Of a DNA stretch of 64,000 nucleotides, positions 36,948 to 47,394 are shown in pieces. Source of the stretch: Anderseniella sp. (GTDB taxonomy: Bacteria; Pseudomonadota; Alphaproteobacteria; Rhizobiales; Aestuariivirgaceae); contig DAOUPT010000009.1 in NCBI GenBank assembly GCA_030626025.1, forward strand, positions 1 through 64,000, in the 5' to 3' direction. Position numbers and translations under genes: made by a program. Under the pieces are notes generated by a model. It did no database searches. It was not told the DNA's origin and saw nothing but the letters and a program-made list of their open reading frames with translations. Numbering within the stretch: position 1 is the stretch's first letter; each line of letters starts with the position of its first letter.

Positions 36948-38414
36948 TTAAGTGATATTGTTTTTTCGCACCACGGTCAACTGTAGGTCCTTAATACGCG
37001 ACCTTAAAGTGTTGCGGTTTATGCCAAGCAATTGCGCCGCTTTGATCTGATTGCCGTTTTCGGCTGCCAGCGCTGCTAAAATCAGCGGCGCTTCAACTTT
37101 TTGAATTATTCGGGCATAAAGCCCCGGTGGCGGATTTTCATCGCCAAACCCGGCAAAGTAATCCACAAGGTATTTTTCCACCACGTCTGACAGATCAAAC
37201 ACCTGCTCACCATCCTGCAATGGGGTGATTTCTTTTTGAGCAGCAAACTCAGCCTCAACTGCCGCCAGATCAATTTCTTCATCCGGTTGAATGGCCACCA
37301 GTCGCTGGATCAAATTCTCCAGTTCACGGACATTACCGGGCCATTTATGCCGGGTCAGTCTCTCAATCGCCCGCGTCGTCAGGGTTTTGGCCGGCAAGCC
37401 CTGCTTTTGGCAGGTCTGCAGGAAGTGATGCACCAAATCGGCAATATCACCAACTCTTTCACGCAGTGGCGGCAACCGCAAAGGCACGACATTCAGCCGA
37501 AAATAGAGATCTTCGCGAAAACTACCCTGCTTGATCAACTGCCGCAAATCGCGGTGAGTGGCAGCAATGACCCGTACATTGGTCTTGCGTGGCCGGGAAC
37601 CGCCGACACTGCTAAATTCCCCCTCTTGCAACACCCGAAGCAAACGGGTTTGCGCCTCCAATGGCATATCGCCAATCTCATCAAGAAATAATGTCCCGCC
37701 CTGGGCTTGCTCAAACCGCCCCGCATAGCGCGCCGTTGCACCGGTAAAAGCACCTTTTTCATGACCAAACAACTCGGACTCGATCAGCTCGCGAGGAATA
37801 GCGGCCATATTTATCGCAACAAAGGGTGATTGTTTGCGTTTGGAATAGTCGTGCAGGGCCCGCGCCACCAATTCCTTGCCGGTTCCTGATTCACCAACGA
37901 TCATTACCGTTAAGTCGGTCTGAGTCATGCGGGCGATTATGCGATAGATATCCTGCATGGCTGGCGAGCGACCAACCAGTGGCATTTCCTCTACAAATTC
38001 ATTTTTCCTGCGCAATTTTGAAGATTTCTCACCCCGCGATGCCTGTTCAAGGCCACGCTCAACAACCCCCAGCATCTCCTTGAGATCAAAGGGTTTTGGC
38101 AAATACTCATAGGCCCCACGCTCGGCCGCAGTAATGGCTGTCATAATGGTATTTTTGGCACTCATCACAATTACTGGCAGATTGGGGCGGGCTTTCTTGA
38201 TACGCGGCAGAATTTCAAAGGCATTCTCATCGGGCAAAACCACATCGGTGATCACGATATCACCCTCGCCCTCAGCCACCATCCGCCACATGGTCATGGC
38301 ATTCCCGGTGGCACGAACTTCGTAGCCGGCCCTTGTCAGGGCTTGCGTCAAGACGGTACGGATTGCCGTGTCATCATCGGCCAGAATAACCGTTTTTTGC
38401 TGGTCAGCGTTCAT
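36948..38414 (-). CDS. ntrC: Nitrogen regulation response regulator NtrC
   Basis: The 488-residue sigma54 activator has a receiver domain with D57 (ITDVVLPDE), an AAA+ domain with Walker [10 protein letters not shown] and the intact sigma54 loop [13 protein letters not shown], and a C-terminal Fis-type helix-turn-helix ([20 protein letters not shown]). It switches on nitrogen-assimilation genes when phosphorylated by NtrB. ATG 38414 is the start; the frame upstream to 38528 lies inside ntrB. It overlaps the ntrB end by 11 bases. Confidence 0.98.
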   Translation of the reverse strand: MNADQQKTVILADDDTAIRTVLTQALTRAGYEVRATGNAMTMWRMVAEGEGDIVITDVVLPDENAFEILPRIKKARPNLPVIVMSAKNTIMTAITAAERGAYEYLPKPFDLKEMLGVVERGLEQASRGEKSSKLRRKNEFVEEMPLVGRSPAMQDIYRIIARMTQTDLTVMIVGESGTGKELVARALHDYSKRKQSPFVAINMAAIPRELIESELFGHEKGAFTGATARYAGRFEQAQGGTLFLDEIGDMPLEAQTRLLRVLQEGEFSSVGGSRPRKTNVRVIAATHRDLRQLIKQGSFREDLYFRLNVVPLRLPPLRERVGDIADLVHHFLQTCQKQGLPAKTLTTRAIERLTRHKWPGNVRELENLIQRLVAIQPDEEIDLAAVEAEFAAQKEITPLQDGEQVFDLSDVVEKYLVDYFAGFGDENPPPGLYARIIQKVEAPLILAALAAENGNQIKAAQLLGINRNTLRSRIKDLQLTVVRKNNIT

Positions 38415-39519
38415 CACCAGACCTTTCTTGTTCAGACGTTGGCTCTTCAGATAAAGGCAAAAGAATAGAAAATACTGTCTCGCGATCATTGCTGTCACAT
38501 TCAATGACCCCGCCATGATCCCCGACAATTTTAGCCGTCAGCGCCAAACCCAACCCTTTGCCATTGGGCTTGGACGACACAAATGGCTCAAACAAATGCG
38601 GTAAAATATCCTCGGAAATTCTCGCACCGGTATTTGCAACCTTAACTTCAAGCGGCAAGGAAATTCGCTCGCCACTGCCGCGGACCGACAAATGGACCCC
38701 GGGGCGAAAAGAGGTTGAAAGGGTAATAGTTCCTGCAACCCCGGAATCATCAATCGCTTCAGCCGCATTTTTCACCAGGTTCAGCAGGACCTGAATTAAC
38801 TGGTCACGATTTCCCAACACCGAAGGAAGCGATGGGTCATACACTTCATTGATCGTAACATTCTGCGCAAACCCGCTCTGGCTCACTTTGCGAACATGAG
38901 ACAGAACCGAGTGTATATTGACAGCGGTGCGAACAATTGGTCGTTCATCGGAAAATTCTTCCATCTGGTTGACCAAATCGCGAATTCGGTCCGTTTCAGT
39001 AACGATCAACTCGGTAAGCTCCAGATCTTCACTTTCCAGCCCGGTTTCCAGCAATTGTGCTGCGCCACGGATACCCGATAACGGGTTTTTGATTTCGTGA
39101 GCCAGCATCGAAGCCATGCCCGTTACCGTACGCGCCGCATTTCGATGCGTCAGTTGCCGATCGATTTTCTGGGCCATAGAGCGTTGCAGGATTTGCAACA
39201 AAACGGAGCCTTTTTGATCAATTATCGGCGCAATCTGCAGATCTGAAACCCGCTCGCCACCAAAGCGCGGCGTGCCGACTGCTATGCCATATTCATTGAC
39301 AGTCGCCTGGAATTTCCTGACATCATCCAGCAAAGCCAGTACCGGGCTGGTTTCAGGAATAATCGCACTGATCTTTCTTTTGGTCAGAGACTTTGAGCTG
39401 GCATGGAAAAAGTTTTCAGCCGCCACATTGGCAAAAACCACCATATTATCGCCATCAACAACCAGCAACGGGTTTGGTATTGATTCCAGAAATGCGGCAA
39501 ATCCTGACATGTTGATCAT
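38404..39519 (-). CDS. ntrB: Nitrogen regulation histidine kinase NtrB
   Basis: The 371-residue soluble kinase/phosphatase has an N-terminal PAS domain ([19 protein letters not shown]), phospho-acceptor H141 in [14 protein letters not shown] and a GHKL domain ([15 protein letters not shown]). It controls NtrC under PII signalling. The ATG at 39519 overlaps the dusB stop as ATGA; the longer frame to 39633 would run inside dusB. Coupling to dusB is the classical nifR3-ntrB arrangement. Confidence 0.97.
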   Translation of the reverse strand: MINMSGFAAFLESIPNPLLVVDGDNMVVFANVAAENFFHASSKSLTKRKISAIIPETSPVLALLDDVRKFQATVNEYGIAVGTPRFGGERVSDLQIAPIIDQKGSVLLQILQRSMAQKIDRQLTHRNAARTVTGMASMLAHEIKNPLSGIRGAAQLLETGLESEDLELTELIVTETDRIRDLVNQMEEFSDERPIVRTAVNIHSVLSHVRKVSQSGFAQNVTINEVYDPSLPSVLGNRDQLIQVLLNLVKNAAEAIDDSGVAGTITLSTSFRPGVHLSVRGSGERISLPLEVKVANTGARISEDILPHLFEPFVSSKPNGKGLGLALTAKIVGDHGGVIECDSNDRETVFSILLPLSEEPTSEQERSGDER

Positions 39520-40544
39520 GCTGCACACTCTGCTTTCCGACACATTGCTTGCTGCCCGGCGTATTTTGACAATTCTTCGAGCAATTCGACTACCCCTGCC
39601 GGTTGATCTTGCCTCATCACCAACCCGCGCCACTTCGCCATGCCGTTTTCATCAAGAACCTTCTGCTCGCCAAGACGTTGAACAAGCCAGCCCAGGTGCT
39701 TGCGGGCGTTTCTCATACCGACCACAACGCCATAAAATGACAGCATCATTTCATAATGCTCAATCGCCAATTGTATTTGCCGCTCAACCGGCACTGTCTC
39801 GGCATTGGCACCATCTTCGAGTTGGGCTGCCATCTCACCAATTACCCACGGGCGACCATAGGCACCACGGCCAATCATCACCCCGTCAGCTTTCGACATT
39901 TCAAGCATTTGCCTGATGTCCTGCACATTCTGACCATCTCCATTAGCAATCACCGGCACGCTAACCTGACTTTTTACCGCAGCAATCGCGGCCCAGTCCG
40001 CCTTGCCTTTGTAAAACTGGCAACGGGTCCGACCATGAACGGTGATCATCGCCACACCAGCATTTTCAGCCCGCAGGGCAAGTTCCGGCGCATTAATTGT
40101 GCTATCATCCCAGCCAAGCCGCATTTTCACCGTAACCGGCACGTCGCTGGCTTCCACCGTCGCCTCAATCAGCGAAACCGCATGATCAAGGTTGCGCATC
40201 AGGGCCGAACCGGACAGCGAACCTGTCACCTGACGAGCCGGACAACCCATATTGATATCAATGGCATCACAGCCAAGCCCCTGCGCCACCCGGGCACCCT
40301 CGGCCATCCATTTGGCCTCGCGACCAGCCAGTTGGATGACAAAGGGCGAGACATCATCCTTGCGGGCTTTCTGCACCATGTCAGTGCGGATGCGGGCCAG
40401 TTCTTTCGAGGCAATCATTTCCGACACAACAAGCCCGGCCCCATGAACATTGGCCATCTGCCGAAAAGGCAAATCCGTCACCCCTGACATCGGTGCGAGA
40501 AACACCTTGTTGCGGGTTTTGATATGTCCTATTTGTATGCTCAT
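39516..40544 (-). CDS. dusB: tRNA-dihydrouridine synthase B (NifR3 type)
   Basis: The 342-residue flavoenzyme reduces uridine to dihydrouridine in tRNA. The N-terminal LAPMSGVTDLPFRQ, the catalytic cysteine in INMGCPARQ, VKMRLGW and HGRTRCQFYKG are typical. It heads the ntrBC operon, ending with ATGA overlap to ntrB, as nifR3 does in Rhodobacter and rhizobia. It is divergent from ispDF, with about 70 bases between the starts. Confidence 0.97.
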   Translation of the reverse strand: MSIQIGHIKTRNKVFLAPMSGVTDLPFRQMANVHGAGLVVSEMIASKELARIRTDMVQKARKDDVSPFVIQLAGREAKWMAEGARVAQGLGCDAIDINMGCPARQVTGSLSGSALMRNLDHAVSLIEATVEASDVPVTVKMRLGWDDSTINAPELALRAENAGVAMITVHGRTRCQFYKGKADWAAIAAVKSQVSVPVIANGDGQNVQDIRQMLEMSKADGVMIGRGAYGRPWVIGEMAAQLEDGANAETVPVERQIQLAIEHYEMMLSFYGVVVGMRNARKHLGWLVQRLGEQKVLDENGMAKWRGLVMRQDQPAGVVELLEELSKYAGQQAMCRKAECAA

Positions 40545-40616
40545 CGATAACCAATAAAAAATTTGCCTAATTTTCAGGCATATTTATACCGCGCGCGTTT
40601 TTTACACAAGAGTTAC

Positions 40617-41777
40617 ATGACCACTATCGCAATCATTGTCGCCGCAGGCTCAGGCACCCGTGCCGGTGGCGGGCTTCCCAAACAGTATCAACAAATTGGC
40701 GGCCAGCCGGTTCTGTGCCACACCCTCAACGCCTTTATGAGCCACGATGGCATTGACGATATTATCGTGGTTATCAGCCCCGAACACCGCGACATCTATG
40801 ATCAGGCCATCAAGGGTTATCCCTTGCGCGAACCGGCAATCGGCGGCGAGACCCGGCAGCAATCTGTTTTTAACGGTCTGCAAGCTATCAAAGGCGACAA
40901 CCCGACCAACGTACTCATTCATGACGCCGCCCGGCCCTTCGTGTCGGACGATATTATCAACAATGTCATAACCGCCCTGAATGACCATGAATGCGCAATC
41001 CCCGGCATTGCAGTGGTTGACACCATCAGTGAAGTTCAAGATGGCAAGGTCACCGCGCACCTGAACCGCGATAATTTGCGTGCTGTGCAAACCCCACAAG
41101 GTTTTGTCTTTGACGCAATATTTGCCGCCCACCAAAAAGCCGCCGATGAAGGCAATACCAGTGCCACCGATGACTCAGCCCTCATCTCGCCCGTTGTTGT
41201 TGTTGCTGGTGAAAGCAAAAATGTCAAACTCACCACAGCCCAGGATATTGAAAAAGCAGACCAACAAATGAAGCAGCTTAACCTCGCCGACCTGCCCGAC
41301 ATTCGCGTCGGTCAGGGGTTTGACGTTCACGCCTTTGAACCCGGCGACCATGTGATCCTGTGCGGGATAAAAATCCCCTTCACCGCAAAATTAAAAGGCC
41401 ATTCAGACGCCGACGTTGCCATGCACGCCCTCACCGACGCCATACTCGGCGCCCTTGGCGAGGGCGACATCGGCAAGCATTTCCCGCCTAGCGATGCGCA
41501 ATGGAAAGGGGCTGCTTCAGAGATTTTCCTCAACGGGGCCATTGATCTAATACTTAAACGCAACGGCCTGCTGGTCCACAGTGATATTACCATAATCTGC
41601 GAAGCGCCAAAGCTGCGGCCCCATATTGATGATATGCGCCAAAAGTTGGCTGATATTATGGGCTGCAAAATTGACCGCGTATCAATAAAGGCCACTACCA
41701 GCGAACAACTGGGTTTTACCGGCCGCGGTGAAGGCATCGCTGCCATGGCAACCGCAACAGTAAGGCTCCCGGTATGA
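40617..41777 (+). CDS. ispDF: Bifunctional IspD/IspF (MEP isoprenoid pathway)
   Basis: The 386-residue fusion joins 2-C-methyl-D-erythritol 4-phosphate cytidylyltransferase (residues about 1-222; AIIVAAGSGTRAGGGLPKQY) and 2-C-methyl-D-erythritol 2,4-cyclodiphosphate synthase (about 226-386; RVGQGFDVHAFEPGDH with metal ligands Asp and His, then GHSDADVAMHALTDAILGA). Such fusions are usual in alphaproteobacteria. ATG 40617 fits the family; a TTG at 40563 would add 18 unrelated residues. The stop overlaps the cinA start by four bases. Confidence 0.98.
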   Translation: MTTIAIIVAAGSGTRAGGGLPKQYQQIGGQPVLCHTLNAFMSHDGIDDIIVVISPEHRDIYDQAIKGYPLREPAIGGETRQQSVFNGLQAIKGDNPTNVLIHDAARPFVSDDIINNVITALNDHECAIPGIAVVDTISEVQDGKVTAHLNRDNLRAVQTPQGFVFDAIFAAHQKAADEGNTSATDDSALISPVVVVAGESKNVKLTTAQDIEKADQQMKQLNLADLPDIRVGQGFDVHAFEPGDHVILCGIKIPFTAKLKGHSDADVAMHALTDAILGALGEGDIGKHFPPSDAQWKGAASEIFLNGAIDLILKRNGLLVHSDITIICEAPKLRPHIDDMRQKLADIMGCKIDRVSIKATTSEQLGFTGRGEGIAAMATATVRLPV

Positions 41778-42286
41778 TGTTCGATCAAAAAACAATTATC
41801 ATCATCAAGGACGTCCTTGATCAGGCCCGTGAAAACGGCTTGATGATCGCTACGGCTGAAAGCTGCACTGGTGGCCTGATCGCTGCTGCCCTCACCTCTG
41901 TTGCCGGTTCGTCCGACGTGGTCGAGCGCGGTTTCGTAACTTATTCCAATGAAGCCAAAACAGAAATGCTCGGCATCGATGAGAATTTGATCGTCTTGCA
42001 CGGCGCTGTCAGTGAACAGGTTGCCCGCGCCATGTGCGAAGGTGCCCTGAAAAATTCAAACGCCAATTTAACCGTCAGCGTAACCGGCATCGCCGGACCC
42101 GGTGGCGGTTCGAAAGAAAAACCGGTCGGTACCGTCCATCTTGCCGTTGCCAGCGAAAACAGCCCAACCAGCCATTACCATCTACAATTTGGTGACATCG
42201 GCCGCGATGAAATCCGCCACAAAACCATGCTGGCCGCTTTTTCGATGTTGAAAGAACAAATGAGCGGCCAGGTCAGCACCGCTTAG
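41774..42286 (+). CDS. CinA C-terminal-domain protein (nicotinamide-nucleotide amidohydrolase PncC type)
   Basis: This 170-residue protein consists only of the CinA C-terminal domain: TAESCTGGLIAAALTSVAGSS, ERGFVTYSNEAKTEMLG and TGIAGPGGGSKEKPVGTVH. Members deamidate NMN to nicotinate mononucleotide in pyridine-nucleotide salvage. The MoCF-like N-terminal half of full CinA is absent. It overlaps ispDF by ATGA and is convergent with the RatA-type gene five bases away. Confidence 0.94.
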   Translation: MMFDQKTIIIIKDVLDQARENGLMIATAESCTGGLIAAALTSVAGSSDVVERGFVTYSNEAKTEMLGIDENLIVLHGAVSEQVARAMCEGALKNSNANLTVSVTGIAGPGGGSKEKPVGTVHLAVASENSPTSHYHLQFGDIGRDEIRHKTMLAAFSMLKEQMSGQVSTA

Positions 42287-42291
42287 AAGCA

Positions 42292-42747
42292 CTAACCGTA
42301 AAGCTGATCCGCCCGTTTCTCAAATGCCTCGGTGAGCTTTGTCATCACAAGGTCATAAGAAGCTCTCATCACCAATCTCATGGCAAAACTGGAGATTTCG
42401 TAATCCAGCACCATTTTGCTCTGTGAACCGCCACCGGGAAGATCGACAAATTTCCAGGCATTGGTCAATCTTTTAACCGGCCCGCTACTGGACGTGGATA
42501 CAATGGTCAATTCATTACTGTTGGCGATCACATCGCTGATAAATGACTCATCAATTCTAAGTTTCTTCTGCCTAACAGATAACTGCCCTTTGAAAGTCAA
42601 AACACCTTTTGTTTCTTCTTGCTCACCATAAATCAAAGACTCATAAACCAGCGGCAAAAACTCATGATAGGAAGCAACATCTGCCGCCATATCAAACATT
42701 TGCTTTGCGGAGTATTTCGAATCTCGCATTAGTTCGTGACGTGGCAT
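42292..42747 (-). CDS. COQ10/RatA-family START-like protein
   Basis: This 151-residue single-domain SRPBCC protein matches the polyketide-cyclase/COQ10 group: SAKQMFDMAADVASYHEFLPL, VLTFKGQLSVRQKKL and DYEISSFAMRLVMRASYD. Family members bind hydrophobic ligands; the mitochondrial COQ10 supports ubiquinone function and E. coli RatA was described as a ribosome-associated toxin. The lipA neighbourhood, conserved in alphaproteobacteria, favours the quinone role. It starts 20 bases after lipA. Confidence 0.9.
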   Translation of the reverse strand: MPRHELMRDSKYSAKQMFDMAADVASYHEFLPLVYESLIYGEQEETKGVLTFKGQLSVRQKKLRIDESFISDVIANSNELTIVSTSSSGPVKRLTNAWKFVDLPGGGSQSKMVLDYEISSFAMRLVMRASYDLVMTKLTEAFEKRADQLYG

Positions 42748-42767
42748 AAACTTTTCTTCTCAATCAA

Positions 42768-43712
42768 TTACCGGCGCGCGGCGCGAAGTTTTTCAAAATC
42801 ATCACCGGCATGATGGGACGAACGGGTAAGCGGGCTTGACGACACCATCAAAAAACCCTTGGCATAGGCAGTTTTCTCTAATCCCTCAAATTCTTCCGGT
42901 GTGACAAATCTGTCAATCGCCGCATGTTTTGAAGTCGGCTGCAAATACTGACCAATAGTTATGAAGTCAATGTCCGCCGCCCGCATATCATCCATGACCT
43001 GCATAATATCGTCGCGAACTTCACCCAATCCGACCATAATACCCGACTTGGTAAACATCTCCGGGTCGAGCTCTTTCACCCGCTGCAACAATCGCAAGGA
43101 ATGAAAATAGCGCGCGCCGGGACGAATTTTCAAATACAGATGCGGCACGGTTTCAAGGTTGTGGTTAAATACATCCGGTTTCGCTTCAACCACCATTTCC
43201 AGCGCGCCGTCCTTGCGCAAGAAGTCCGGCGTCAACACTTCCACAGTTGTTGTTGGTGATGCTGCCCGAATCGCCCGAACCGTAGCTGCGATATGAGCTG
43301 CACCGCCATCATCGAGATCATCGCGATCAACCGAGGTAATCACCGCATGGGACAATTCCATCAGCGCCACAGCCTCGGCTACCTTTTCCGGTTCGCTGGC
43401 ATTAAGCGGTCCCGGCTTGCCGGTTTTGACATTGCAAAATGCGCAAGCGCGCGTGCAGGTATCGCCCATCACCATAAAGGTCGAATGCTTTTTCGACCAG
43501 CATTCGCCAATATTGGGACAACTTGCTTCTTCGCAAACCGTAACCAACCCGCGCTCACGGACAATTTTCATGGTCTCTTTATAAACACCAGAACCGGGTG
43601 CCTTCACCCGAATCCAATTCGGTTTGCGCTGAATGGGGTTATCAGCCCGATGGGCTTTTTCCGGGTGTCGCAATTTTTCAGGCTCGGAGGCCCTGTCAAG
43701 CACGGTAGCCAA
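42768..43712 (-). CDS. lipA: Lipoyl synthase
   Basis: The 314-residue radical-SAM enzyme inserts two sulfurs into octanoyl groups. The auxiliary cluster cysteines are C60, C65 and C71 ([12 protein letters not shown]), the SAM cluster cysteines C86, C90 and C93 (CTRACAFC), and the C-terminal serine ligand lies in RSSHHA. The start appears to be TTG with AAGGG nine bases upstream. It is adjacent to the lipoamide dehydrogenase gene, its functional partner. Confidence 0.98.
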   Translation of the reverse strand: MATVLDRASEPEKLRHPEKAHRADNPIQRKPNWIRVKAPGSGVYKETMKIVRERGLVTVCEEASCPNIGECWSKKHSTFMVMGDTCTRACAFCNVKTGKPGPLNASEPEKVAEAVALMELSHAVITSVDRDDLDDGGAAHIAATVRAIRAASPTTTVEVLTPDFLRKDGALEMVVEAKPDVFNHNLETVPHLYLKIRPGARYFHSLRLLQRVKELDPEMFTKSGIMVGLGEVRDDIMQVMDDMRAADIDFITIGQYLQPTSKHAAIDRFVTPEEFEGLEKTAYAKGFLMVSSSPLTRSSHHAGDDFEKLRAARR

Positions 43713-43735
43713 TTAATTATTCCCTTTTGAAGCCA

Positions 43736-44035
43736 TCACCTGACCCGTTGGCCTTTAAGCAACCGGTAAACCGTAATCATCGCCACTGCACCAACAACTG
43801 AAACCAGCAAATTCCCCCAGAACCAGCCCTGGAAAATCAGCGCGATTTTCAGACCAATCACATTGGCCAGAAAACCACCAACATAAGCCCCGACAATACC
43901 GATAATAATGTTCATCAGCAAGCCGTGCGAACTGTTGGTCAGCTTTTCAGCGATCCACCCGGCAATCCCGCCAATCAACAAGGTGCCGAAAATTCCAACA
44001 CCGCCACCCAAATCCATCAAACTCAAAACTTCCAT
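43736..44035 (-). CDS. GlsB/YeaQ/YmgE-family small membrane protein
   Basis: This 99-residue protein has three hydrophobic helices (about 12-32, 38-60 and 70-92) rich in glycine, with GGIAGWIAEKL and IIIGIVGAYVGGFLANVIG matching the transglycosylase-associated/GlsB family. It is linked to stress responses in various bacteria, but no biochemical activity is established. It lies between lpd and lipA on the same strand. Confidence 0.9.
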   Translation of the reverse strand: MEVLSLMDLGGGVGIFGTLLIGGIAGWIAEKLTNSSHGLLMNIIIGIVGAYVGGFLANVIGLKIALIFQGWFWGNLLVSVVGAVAMITVYRLLKGQRVR

Positions 44036-44063
44036 AAAATTGCCTCCGGTTAAAAAGTACCAA

Positions 44064-45464
44064 CTACATATGGATCACACGGCCATAAGCATCAAGGGTG
44101 CTTTCGTGCATCATTTCAGAAAGTGTTGGATGCGGGAAAACCGTGTGCATCAGGTCTTCTTCGGTGGTTTCCAGTTTCATCGCAATAACAAAACCCTGAA
44201 TAAGTTCAGTAACTTCGGCCCCAACCATATGGGCGCCGAGCAACTGGCCGGTTTTCTTGTCAAAGATGGTTTTGATCAAGCCCTGATCTTCACCAAGCGC
44301 AATCGCTTTGCCGTTGCCCATGAATGGAAAACGCCCGACTTTGATGTCATGCCCGGCTTCTTTGGCTTTGGCTTCGCTCAAACCAACCGAGGCCACCTGC
44401 GGATGGCAATAGGTGCAACCGGGAATCTGGTTTTTATCCATCGGATGAACCTTCTTGCCAGCAATTTTCTCAATACAAATCACACCCTCATGCTCAGCTT
44501 TATGAGCCAGCATCGGCGGACCGGCCACATCACCAATGGCATAAACCCCGGCCACATTGGTGCGGCCAAAATCGTCAATGACAATACAGCCACGACCCGT
44601 TTTGATTTTCAGCGCTTCCAGTCCGAGATCTTCAATATTACCAACCACACCAACCGCTGAAATCACCCGGTCCACCGTCAGGCTATGCTGCTTGCCTTTT
44701 TTGTCCTCAATCGTAGCTGTAACACTTTCTTTGCCCTTATCCAGCTTGGCAACCTTGGCCTCGGTCATAATTTTAAGACCGTGTTTTTCCAGTTGCTTGC
44801 GAGCAAATTTCGAGATTTCCGCATCTTCAACCGGCATAATCTGGCTCATAACTTCGACCACTGTCACATCAACGCCCATCGAGTTATAAAATGACGCAAA
44901 CTCAATGCCGATCGCCCCGGACCCGACAACCAGCATGGATTTTGGCATCGCATCGGGCACCAGCGCTTCAAAATAAGACCACACCAGCTTGCCATCCGCC
45001 TCTAATCCCGGCAAGGCGCGCGGTCGCGCCCCGGTGGCCAAAATGATGTGTTTGGCCTCAAGCGTTGCAACAGCCTTACCGTCCTTGCTGACCGCCACCT
45101 TTCCCTTGCCTGCCAGTGTGCCACGACCGTCAACAACCGTGACTTTATTCTTTTTAAGCAAATGCTGCACTCCGGCACTCAAGCGCTTTGACACCCCGCG
45201 CGAGCGCTCAACCACAGCTTTGGCGTCAATCTGAATATTATCTGCCGATAGACCATATTCCTTGGCCCGCTTGAAAAAATCGAAAATCTCGGCACTGCGC
45301 AACAACGCTTTGGTGGGAATACAGCCCCAATTCAGGCAAATGCCACCCAAATGCTTGTCTTCCACCACAGCGGTCTTAAAGCCTAGCTGCGCCGCCCTGA
45401 TCGCCGTAACATAACCACCCGGCCCGGCCCCGATAATCACAACATCAAACTTCGTATCAGCCAT
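44064..45464 (-). CDS. lpdA: Dihydrolipoyl dehydrogenase (E3)
   Basis: The 466-residue flavoenzyme reoxidises lipoamide in pyruvate or 2-oxoglutarate dehydrogenase. It has the FAD motif VVIIGAGPGGYVTAIRAAQ, the redox disulfide in GGICLNWGCIPTKAL, an NAD-binding VVGSGAIGIEFASF and the C-terminal HPHPTLSEMMHE. The redox motif and nearby lipA suggest the pyruvate-dehydrogenase-linked copy; the pdh genes are not in the window. ATG 45464 is chosen; ATG 45476 four codons upstream is possible. Confidence 0.97.
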   Translation of the reverse strand: MADTKFDVVIIGAGPGGYVTAIRAAQLGFKTAVVEDKHLGGICLNWGCIPTKALLRSAEIFDFFKRAKEYGLSADNIQIDAKAVVERSRGVSKRLSAGVQHLLKKNKVTVVDGRGTLAGKGKVAVSKDGKAVATLEAKHIILATGARPRALPGLEADGKLVWSYFEALVPDAMPKSMLVVGSGAIGIEFASFYNSMGVDVTVVEVMSQIMPVEDAEISKFARKQLEKHGLKIMTEAKVAKLDKGKESVTATIEDKKGKQHSLTVDRVISAVGVVGNIEDLGLEALKIKTGRGCIVIDDFGRTNVAGVYAIGDVAGPPMLAHKAEHEGVICIEKIAGKKVHPMDKNQIPGCTYCHPQVASVGLSEAKAKEAGHDIKVGRFPFMGNGKAIALGEDQGLIKTIFDKKTGQLLGAHMVGAEVTELIQGFVIAMKLETTEEDLMHTVFPHPTLSEMMHESTLDAYGRVIHM

Positions 45465-45498
45465 TTTCAATTCCATTTTTAAACGCAGTTTTATTAAC

Positions 45499-46881
45499 TT
45501 AATTCGCGCTGGCGGCATCAAACCGCTTCCTTGCCACATCTATTCGTGTAATCGGAAACCGCACAGACAGCTCAGCCATAAGGCCATCATCACTGTCCCG
45601 CCGCTCCAAAACATCGCCGTTCTCATAAATCCATGCCACATCCGCACCACTTGCCAGCGACACCGAAAATGTCAAAATATCATCGTTTTTCGACAAATTT
45701 GTTTCAATCGTCTCAAGCAGGGTGTCAATCCCCTCACCTGATACCGACGAAATCACATTGATGTTTTCGCTTAAAGCCGCCAGATTTTTTCGCTGCACAA
45801 GATCATCTTCATCGAGCAGGTCACACTTGTTCCAAACCTCAACCATCTGGTTGCGCTCTTTTTCACTGACACCGAGTTCGCTCAACACTTTCAACACATC
45901 CAGCCGCTGAATCTCCGTATCTTCATGGGCGATATCGCGCACATGGACGATAAGATCAGCGCTTAGAACCTCTTCCAAAGTTGCCCGAAAGGCTGCAACC
46001 AGTTGTGTTGGCAGATCGGCAATAAAGCCGACCGTATCAGACAGAATCACCTTGCGGCCATGCGGCAATTCAAGACTGCGCATGGTCGGGTCAAGGGTGG
46101 CAAACAGTAAATCCTTGGCCAAAACGTCGCCAGTAGTCAGATAATTGAACAATGTCGACTTGCCTGCATTGGTATAGCCAACCAGCGCCACCACCGGGTA
46201 CGGCACCTTTTGCCGACTCTTGCGATGCAACCCGCGGGTTTTCTTGACCTTGTCCAACTGACGCTCAAGTTTTTTTATCCGGGCTTGAAGATCACGCCGG
46301 TCAGATTCTTTCTGGGTTTCACCAGGACCACCAACGGTTCCCGAACCGCCACGCTGCCGCTCAAGGTGGGTCCAGGACCGCACCAGACGCGAGCGTTGAT
46401 AAGCCAGATGCGCCAACTCAACCTGCAACCGGCCTTCTTTGGTTTGCGCCCGTCGTCCAAAAATCTCAAGAATCAAGCCGGTACGGTCAAGCACCTTGCA
46501 ATTCCAGGCTTTTTCCAGATTGCGTTGCTGACCGGGTGACAATTGCGTGTTGGTGACGACCAGTTCGATGTCGTCCATCGCTACATAGCCTTTGATTTCT
46601 GACACCTTGCCAGCCCCCAGATAGGTAGCCGGTGTAACCTGCCGAAGCATGACCGTTACTGTGTCGACAATCTCAAGCTCAATCGCCAATGCCAGACCGG
46701 TAATTTCGGCAAGGTCAGCTTCTGTCGTGCGGCGATCAGACAAGCCTTGTCCGCGCCCACCATCACGCATGCTTAAATGGACGACAAGCGCCCGCGTTGC
46801 CGGAGCTTCTTCATTGTGAAAACTAACACCTTCTGAACCATTTAGCCCAGAAGTCTTGTGTTCATCTGTGTTTTTTGTCAC
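45499..46881 (-). CDS. hflX: GTPase HflX
   Basis: The 460-residue ribosome-associated GTPase has an N-terminal HflX domain (ATYLGAGKVSEIK, TQLSPGQQRNLEK, GRRAQTKEGRLQVELAHL), a Arg/Lys-rich coiled coil and a G domain with G1 GYTNAGKSTLF and G3 DTVGFIADLP. It rescues or splits ribosomes under stress in E. coli. The start is GTG with AGG six bases upstream. It follows hfq by 48 bases, the conserved hfq-hflX pair. Confidence 0.97.
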   Translation of the reverse strand: MTKNTDEHKTSGLNGSEGVSFHNEEAPATRALVVHLSMRDGGRGQGLSDRRTTEADLAEITGLALAIELEIVDTVTVMLRQVTPATYLGAGKVSEIKGYVAMDDIELVVTNTQLSPGQQRNLEKAWNCKVLDRTGLILEIFGRRAQTKEGRLQVELAHLAYQRSRLVRSWTHLERQRGGSGTVGGPGETQKESDRRDLQARIKKLERQLDKVKKTRGLHRKSRQKVPYPVVALVGYTNAGKSTLFNYLTTGDVLAKDLLFATLDPTMRSLELPHGRKVILSDTVGFIADLPTQLVAAFRATLEEVLSADLIVHVRDIAHEDTEIQRLDVLKVLSELGVSEKERNQMVEVWNKCDLLDEDDLVQRKNLAALSENINVISSVSGEGIDTLLETIETNLSKNDDILTFSVSLASGADVAWIYENGDVLERRDSDDGLMAELSVRFPITRIDVARKRFDAASAN

Positions 46882-46929
46882 CGAATGCCTAAAGCGTTAG
46901 AGTTTTGACTAAAAAGCCAAGACCCGTGG

Positions 46930-47169
46930 TCAATCATCATCACCATCATAAAGGCTGATTTGCTGACCTGGCATAATAGTCGAAATCGCATGTTTGTAAA
47001 CCAGTTGAGACATGCCATCGCGCCGTAACAAAACGCAAAAATTATCAAACCACGTCACCACGCCCTGCAACTTCACTCCATTGACGAGAAAAACCGTCGA
47101 TGGAACCTTGTTCTTGCGAATATGGTTTAGAAACGTATCCTGCAAATTCTGTGGCTTTTCACTTGCCAT
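46930..47169 (-). CDS. hfq: RNA chaperone Hfq
   Basis: The 79-residue protein forms a hexameric Sm-like ring that pairs small RNAs with mRNAs. Sm1 ([16 protein letters not shown]) and Sm2 (YKHAIST) are intact; Q10-D11 in NLQDTF and the basic RKNK rim are present. The acidic tail is very short, normal for alphaproteobacteria. Its promoter should lie in 47170-47462, shared with divergent uvrA. Confidence 0.98.
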   Translation of the reverse strand: MASEKPQNLQDTFLNHIRKNKVPSTVFLVNGVKLQGVVTWFDNFCVLLRRDGMSQLVYKHAISTIMPGQQISLYDGDDD

Positions 47170-47339
47170 CTTTTATCCCCTTGTTTTTAGGGCGTTTTTG
47201 CGCAGTATCCCGGTCATTTAGCGCCGCCGTTTTTGTTTTTTGTCAGGGAGTATACTGTCAATTACCCGCCTCCCATCGACAGACGCTAGCATAAATTTTC
47301 AGCTTCGGCGACAAAATCTGTCCGGATATCAATATGTTA

Positions 47340-47359
47340 TGTTTTGCTCGGGCAAAACA
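47340..47359. promoter_or_regulatory. Perfect hairpin in the hfq-uvrA intergenic region
   Basis: GTTTTGC (47341-47347) and GCAAAAC (47352-47358) pair perfectly around TCGG, and one further T-A pair extends the stem to eight. It lies midway between divergent hfq and uvrA. No T-run follows directly, so a terminator is unlikely; a dimeric-regulator operator or a stable leader hairpin is possible. Confidence 0.35.
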
Positions 47360-47394
47360 ATTGCTGTAACGATTTTTTCTAACCAAACTAATTA

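Noticed and set aside
40563-40616. Longer N-terminus for IspDF starting at TTG 40563
   Set aside because: The extra 18 residues do not fit the family and ATG 40617 directly precedes the conserved nucleotide-binding motif.
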